Shown here: piece by piece, positions 4,596 to 6,958 of the stretch
How positions within the stretch are numbered: position 1 is the stretch's first letter
How the letters are laid out: every line of letters starts with the position of its first letter
Assembly (NCBI GenBank): GCA_030622395.1
Contig: JAUXGF010000149.1
Span: 1 to 6,958 of the forward strand
DNA length: 6,958 nt
Direction: 5' to 3'
Source of the DNA: Calditrichaceae bacterium
GTDB lineage: Bacteria > Calditrichota > Calditrichia > Calditrichales > Calditrichaceae
The notes under the pieces: generated by a model
The model's input: only the letters and a program-made list of their open reading frames with translations
Told to the model about the DNA's origin: nothing
The model's database searches: none
Made by a program: the position numbers and the translations under genes

Positions 4596-6593
4596 TTATT
4601 TTTCTGTCTTTTTTAAGGGCACTTTAACCAACAGATAAACCAATCCGATAAAAACTAACAGACCGGCAATAGCGCTGGGAGATTGAACCCCTAATGTGTT
4701 TACTGCAAAGTTTTTCATAATGCTTACAGGTTCGCCGTTTATTAATAATTCTGTACCGGATAGTCTTTCACCTAATACGATAAAAGCCAATATGACAGCC
4801 ATAAGCGCTTCGCCGGCAATTAATCCTGAGGAAATTAATACGCCTTTATTTTCAGCTTTCATTTTTTCTTCGTCCGGTGTATTTCTTTTCTTTTGAGCAG
4901 TATCTAAAATCCAGCGAATAATTCCGCCGACAAACATAGCGGAGGTTGAATAGAATGGCAAATACATACCGACAGCAATAAGCATCGGTGAAGGCGAATT
5001 AATCATTATTAAACCAACGGCAAAGAACATACCGGCTATTACTATTGGCCAGGCCATTTCGCCGCCCACAATTCCTTTTGCCATCAATGCCATTAAACCG
5101 GCTTGCGGCGCAGGCAGGTCAGCGCTTCCGATATGATAAACCTGATCCATAGCGATCATAGGGAAAACTAATACAAGTGCGGCTATAATTACGCCGATAA
5201 TTTCGCCAACTTCCATTTTCCATGGCGTCCCGCCGAGAATTTGTCCGACTTTTAAATCCTGCGTCATATCGCCGGCAATTCCCGCTGAAGTGCAGATAAC
5301 GCCGGCAACGCCTAAAACAGCCATCACACCATGATCGCCCGTAACGCCGATAATTACTAAAATTATTGCGGCAATCAGCAGAGAACTTAAGGTAAGTCCG
5401 CTAATCGGGTTATTGGAACTGCCAACTAAACCGACTAAATAACCGGCGACAGCGGCAAATAAAAATCCTAAAATAACCATTACCACAGTTAATAACAGAG
5501 CCCCGCCAATTGATTGGGCAAAGTAGTTATATAAGAAATATAAAGGAATAGCGATAATAATTATTGTAATGCCGACTTTTTTGAAATCAAGATCAATTTC
5601 CAAGCGGCTGACTTCACCTTTATGTTCTTTTTTAGCGCGTAAGTCTTTAATTGCTTTTGTGATGCCTGCGAATAATGAATCTTTTAATTTATAGAGTGTA
5701 TAAAAAGCCGCAACAATCATAGTGCCCACGGCAAAAGGACGTATTTGTTTAAACCAGACCTCATCGGCAACATCCATCCAGGTATGTGATTCTGAGACTA
5801 AACCGGCTAAAGACGGATTTAAAAATATTCCCAGGGGAACTAATACAACCCAGCCAATAAGCGCGCCGGAAAATAAAACTGCTGCAACACGCAGCCCTAC
5901 GATAAATCCCACACCGGTTAGGGCAGGGGAAACGGCAGGCGATTCAAATATAAAGCCCCCGCCATAATCGAAATTACTTCCCAACATTGTAATTTTTGAT
6001 TTTGCTAACGCGAGATAACCGCGGGTATGGTCAGCTACTAAATGAATACCGTTTGAATTTTTAATCAATTCCCACAAAGCAGCCAGTCCCATACTTATAA
6101 AAACATAACTTGCGCCTGTTTGCCCGCCCTGACCCGCTTTTACAATTTCGGAAGCCGCTACGCTTTCGGGAAAGGGAAGGTCGGTTTCTTCCACCATGCT
6201 GCGTCTAAGAATAGTTACAAAAAGGACACCGAGAGTACCGCCAATTAACATAATCGCCGTGCTTTCAAAATATCGTAATTCTTCCCAAACTCCGCTGATA
6301 ACGAAGGCGGGGATAGTAAAGATAGCTCCCGCTATTAATGCCTCGCCAACAGAGGCGGTTGTTCTGGCGATGTTTTCTTCAAGAATAGTTCCTTTTAATA
6401 AGCGCAGGGCCGCCATAGCCACAACAGCGGCTGGAAATGTAGCGGCAACAGTTAATCCCGCTTTCATACCTAAATATGCGTTTGCCGCGCCAAGGACTAC
6501 AGCCATTAACACGCCAAGAACAATAGCTTTTACGCTTAATTCTTTTAGATCTGAATCAGCCGGAACAAAGGGTTTAAATTCCTTCTTGTCCAT
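4596..6593 (-). CDS. OPT-family oligopeptide transporter
   Basis: This 665-residue, strongly hydrophobic protein is a multi-pass inner-membrane carrier, with roughly 14-16 helices from about residue 21 onward. It belongs to the prokaryotic branch of the oligopeptide transporter family, proton-coupled importers of peptides or metal chelates; the substrate cannot be read here. Family marks are AYLGMKAGLTVAATFPAAV (39-57), DLPFPESVAASEIVKAG (138-154), NPISGLTL (395-402), AGDMTQDLKVGQILGGTPW (440-458) and INSPSPMLIAVGMYLPF (531-547). A charged cytosolic or external loop with lysines lies at about 303-340 (KKEHKGEVSR). Length is usual for the bacterial family. The ATG at 6593 has the best ribosome binding site in the window (GAGGAG, 5-bp spacing). 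Hairpins past the stop suggest a single-gene transcript. No start or frame anomaly was seen. Confidence 0.93.
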   Translation of the reverse strand: MDKKEFKPFVPADSDLKELSVKAIVLGVLMAVVLGAANAYLGMKAGLTVAATFPAAVVAMAALRLLKGTILEENIARTTASVGEALIAGAIFTIPAFVISGVWEELRYFESTAIMLIGGTLGVLFVTILRRSMVEETDLPFPESVAASEIVKAGQGGQTGASYVFISMGLAALWELIKNSNGIHLVADHTRGYLALAKSKITMLGSNFDYGGGFIFESPAVSPALTGVGFIVGLRVAAVLFSGALIGWVVLVPLGIFLNPSLAGLVSESHTWMDVADEVWFKQIRPFAVGTMIVAAFYTLYKLKDSLFAGITKAIKDLRAKKEHKGEVSRLEIDLDFKKVGITIIIIAIPLYFLYNYFAQSIGGALLLTVVMVILGFLFAAVAGYLVGLVGSSNNPISGLTLSSLLIAAIILVIIGVTGDHGVMAVLGVAGVICTSAGIAGDMTQDLKVGQILGGTPWKMEVGEIIGVIIAALVLVFPMIAMDQVYHIGSADLPAPQAGLMALMAKGIVGGEMAWPIVIAGMFFAVGLIMINSPSPMLIAVGMYLPFYSTSAMFVGGIIRWILDTAQKKRNTPDEEKMKAENKGVLISSGLIAGEALMAVILAFIVLGERLSGTELLINGEPVSIMKNFAVNTLGVQSPSAIAGLLVFIGLVYLLVKVPLKKTEK

Positions 6594-6598
6594 AATAA

Positions 6599-6604
6599 CT
6601 CCTC
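6599..6604 (-). promoter_or_regulatory. Strong Shine-Dalgarno of the OPT gene
   Basis: GAGGAG on the - strand lies 5 bp before the ATG at 6593. It is the clearest ribosome binding site in the window and supports that start over downstream alternatives. The folD, TIM-barrel, DUF58 and pqqD-like genes have weaker or no such site. Confidence 0.8.
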
Positions 6605-6958
6605 ATTTTTTCAATGAAATAGATATAGGCATGGTTTACATGATAACTATAATTAAAATAATGTTTAAAGCTACCCTAAATTATAGAAAGAATCAAGTAT
6701 TAACGAACATAGTTTTGCAAATTCACCCTGTTAAATAAAAAACTAATGTGATTGGAAAATGCGCAAACATATTATTTAGCGGGGTAAATTAATGTTGGTA
6801 TTAAAAAATACAAATAACAAATCATAAATTTCAAATAGATCACAATGTTCATCTCGAAAATCGGGACAAATTATAAAAACTGATGGTTTTTTATTTTTGG
6901 GTTATTGATCCTGATTTATCGGGATGGAAATGACAAGAAAAAGTGTTTTCGTTTAGAC
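6605..6958. other. Intergenic DNA upstream of the OPT gene
   Basis: No gene, RNA gene or long repeat could be supported here. Reading frames are short, or extend out of the transporter gene in an antisense frame. The only clear structure is ATCCTGATTTATCGGGAT (6908-6925), an 8-bp stem with one G-T pair. Its sequence type (TCCTGAT/ATCGGGA) recalls the small palindrome at 3969-3984. An AAAAAC...GGTTTTTT pairing near 6876-6892 is too weak to call a terminator. Confidence 0.5.
6680..6685 (-). promoter_or_regulatory. Candidate -10 box for the OPT gene
   Basis: TATAAT on the - strand stands 86 bp before the transporter start; no good -35 box is found at the usual distance. An alternative is TATGTTTG (6771-6764), which fits the Bacteroidota-type TAnnTTTG motif, also without a convincing upstream partner. 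Both are weak, since AT-rich DNA contains many such words. Confidence 0.2.

Noticed and set aside
4696..6738. Three + strand open frames (4696-4896, 5722-5967, 6196-6738)
   Set aside because: All lie wholly or mostly antisense to the OPT gene, are rich in Ser, Thr, Pro and Ala as expected of an antisense frame, and show no family motif.
6926..6958. Start of a gene at the right edge (ATGGAAATGACAAG)
   Set aside because: The frame closes at a TAG within nine codons, and the text looks like the flank of a small dispersed palindrome.

Overview
The window is AT-rich bacterial DNA with five recognisable or credible protein genes separated by unusually repeat-laden intergenic DNA. On the + strand are folD (226-1122), an overlapping xylose-isomerase-like TIM-barrel gene (1100-1903), a small membrane protein with a cysteine cluster (about 2075-2404) and a DUF58/vWA protein (3050-3949). 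On the - strand are a PqqD-like protein (4434-4078) and a large OPT-family transporter (6593-4596). The low GC, mostly weak Shine-Dalgarno signals, families and style of dispersed palindromic repeats suggest a member of the Fibrobacterota-Chlorobiota-Bacteroidota group or a relative (Ignavibacteria, Marinimicrobia and Calditrichota are the kinds of lineage I have in mind). This is an inference from general character, not a firm placement.

Layout: 1-209 is a composite of dispersed repeats ending 16 bp before folD. folD, the TIM-barrel gene and the small membrane protein follow closely in one direction and could be co-transcribed. From 2405 to about 3003 the same composite repeat appears again in the same order, but split by a 343-bp palindromic element with 30-bp terminal inverted repeats. 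The DUF58 gene follows. It converges on the pqqD-like gene, with a degenerate inverted repeat between them. Two hairpins, each followed by a T-rich tract, lie between the transporter and the pqqD-like gene. The right end (6605-6958) holds the transporter's upstream region and no gene that I can support.

The genes do not form one obvious pathway: folD is one-carbon metabolism, the TIM-barrel enzyme is of unknown substrate, DUF58 proteins usually work with a MoxR ATPase that is absent here, the PqqD-like protein has no radical SAM partner in view, and the transporter probably imports peptides or a related compound. I do not see a new defence or biosynthetic system.

The most interesting material is the repeat DNA. 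(1) A block of the dispersed GGAGTAATGG-type repeat appears to have landed inside the 3' end of the TIM-barrel gene. It is 75 bp by the simplest junction, keeps the reading frame but brings a TAA, and leaves a 34-codon in-frame tail stranded downstream. (2) The 343-bp element is built as two inverted half-copies with identical spacings but different stem sequences, so pairing is kept while sequence changes. (3) Two copies of the same composite repeat, one split by that element, each lie directly in front of a gene.
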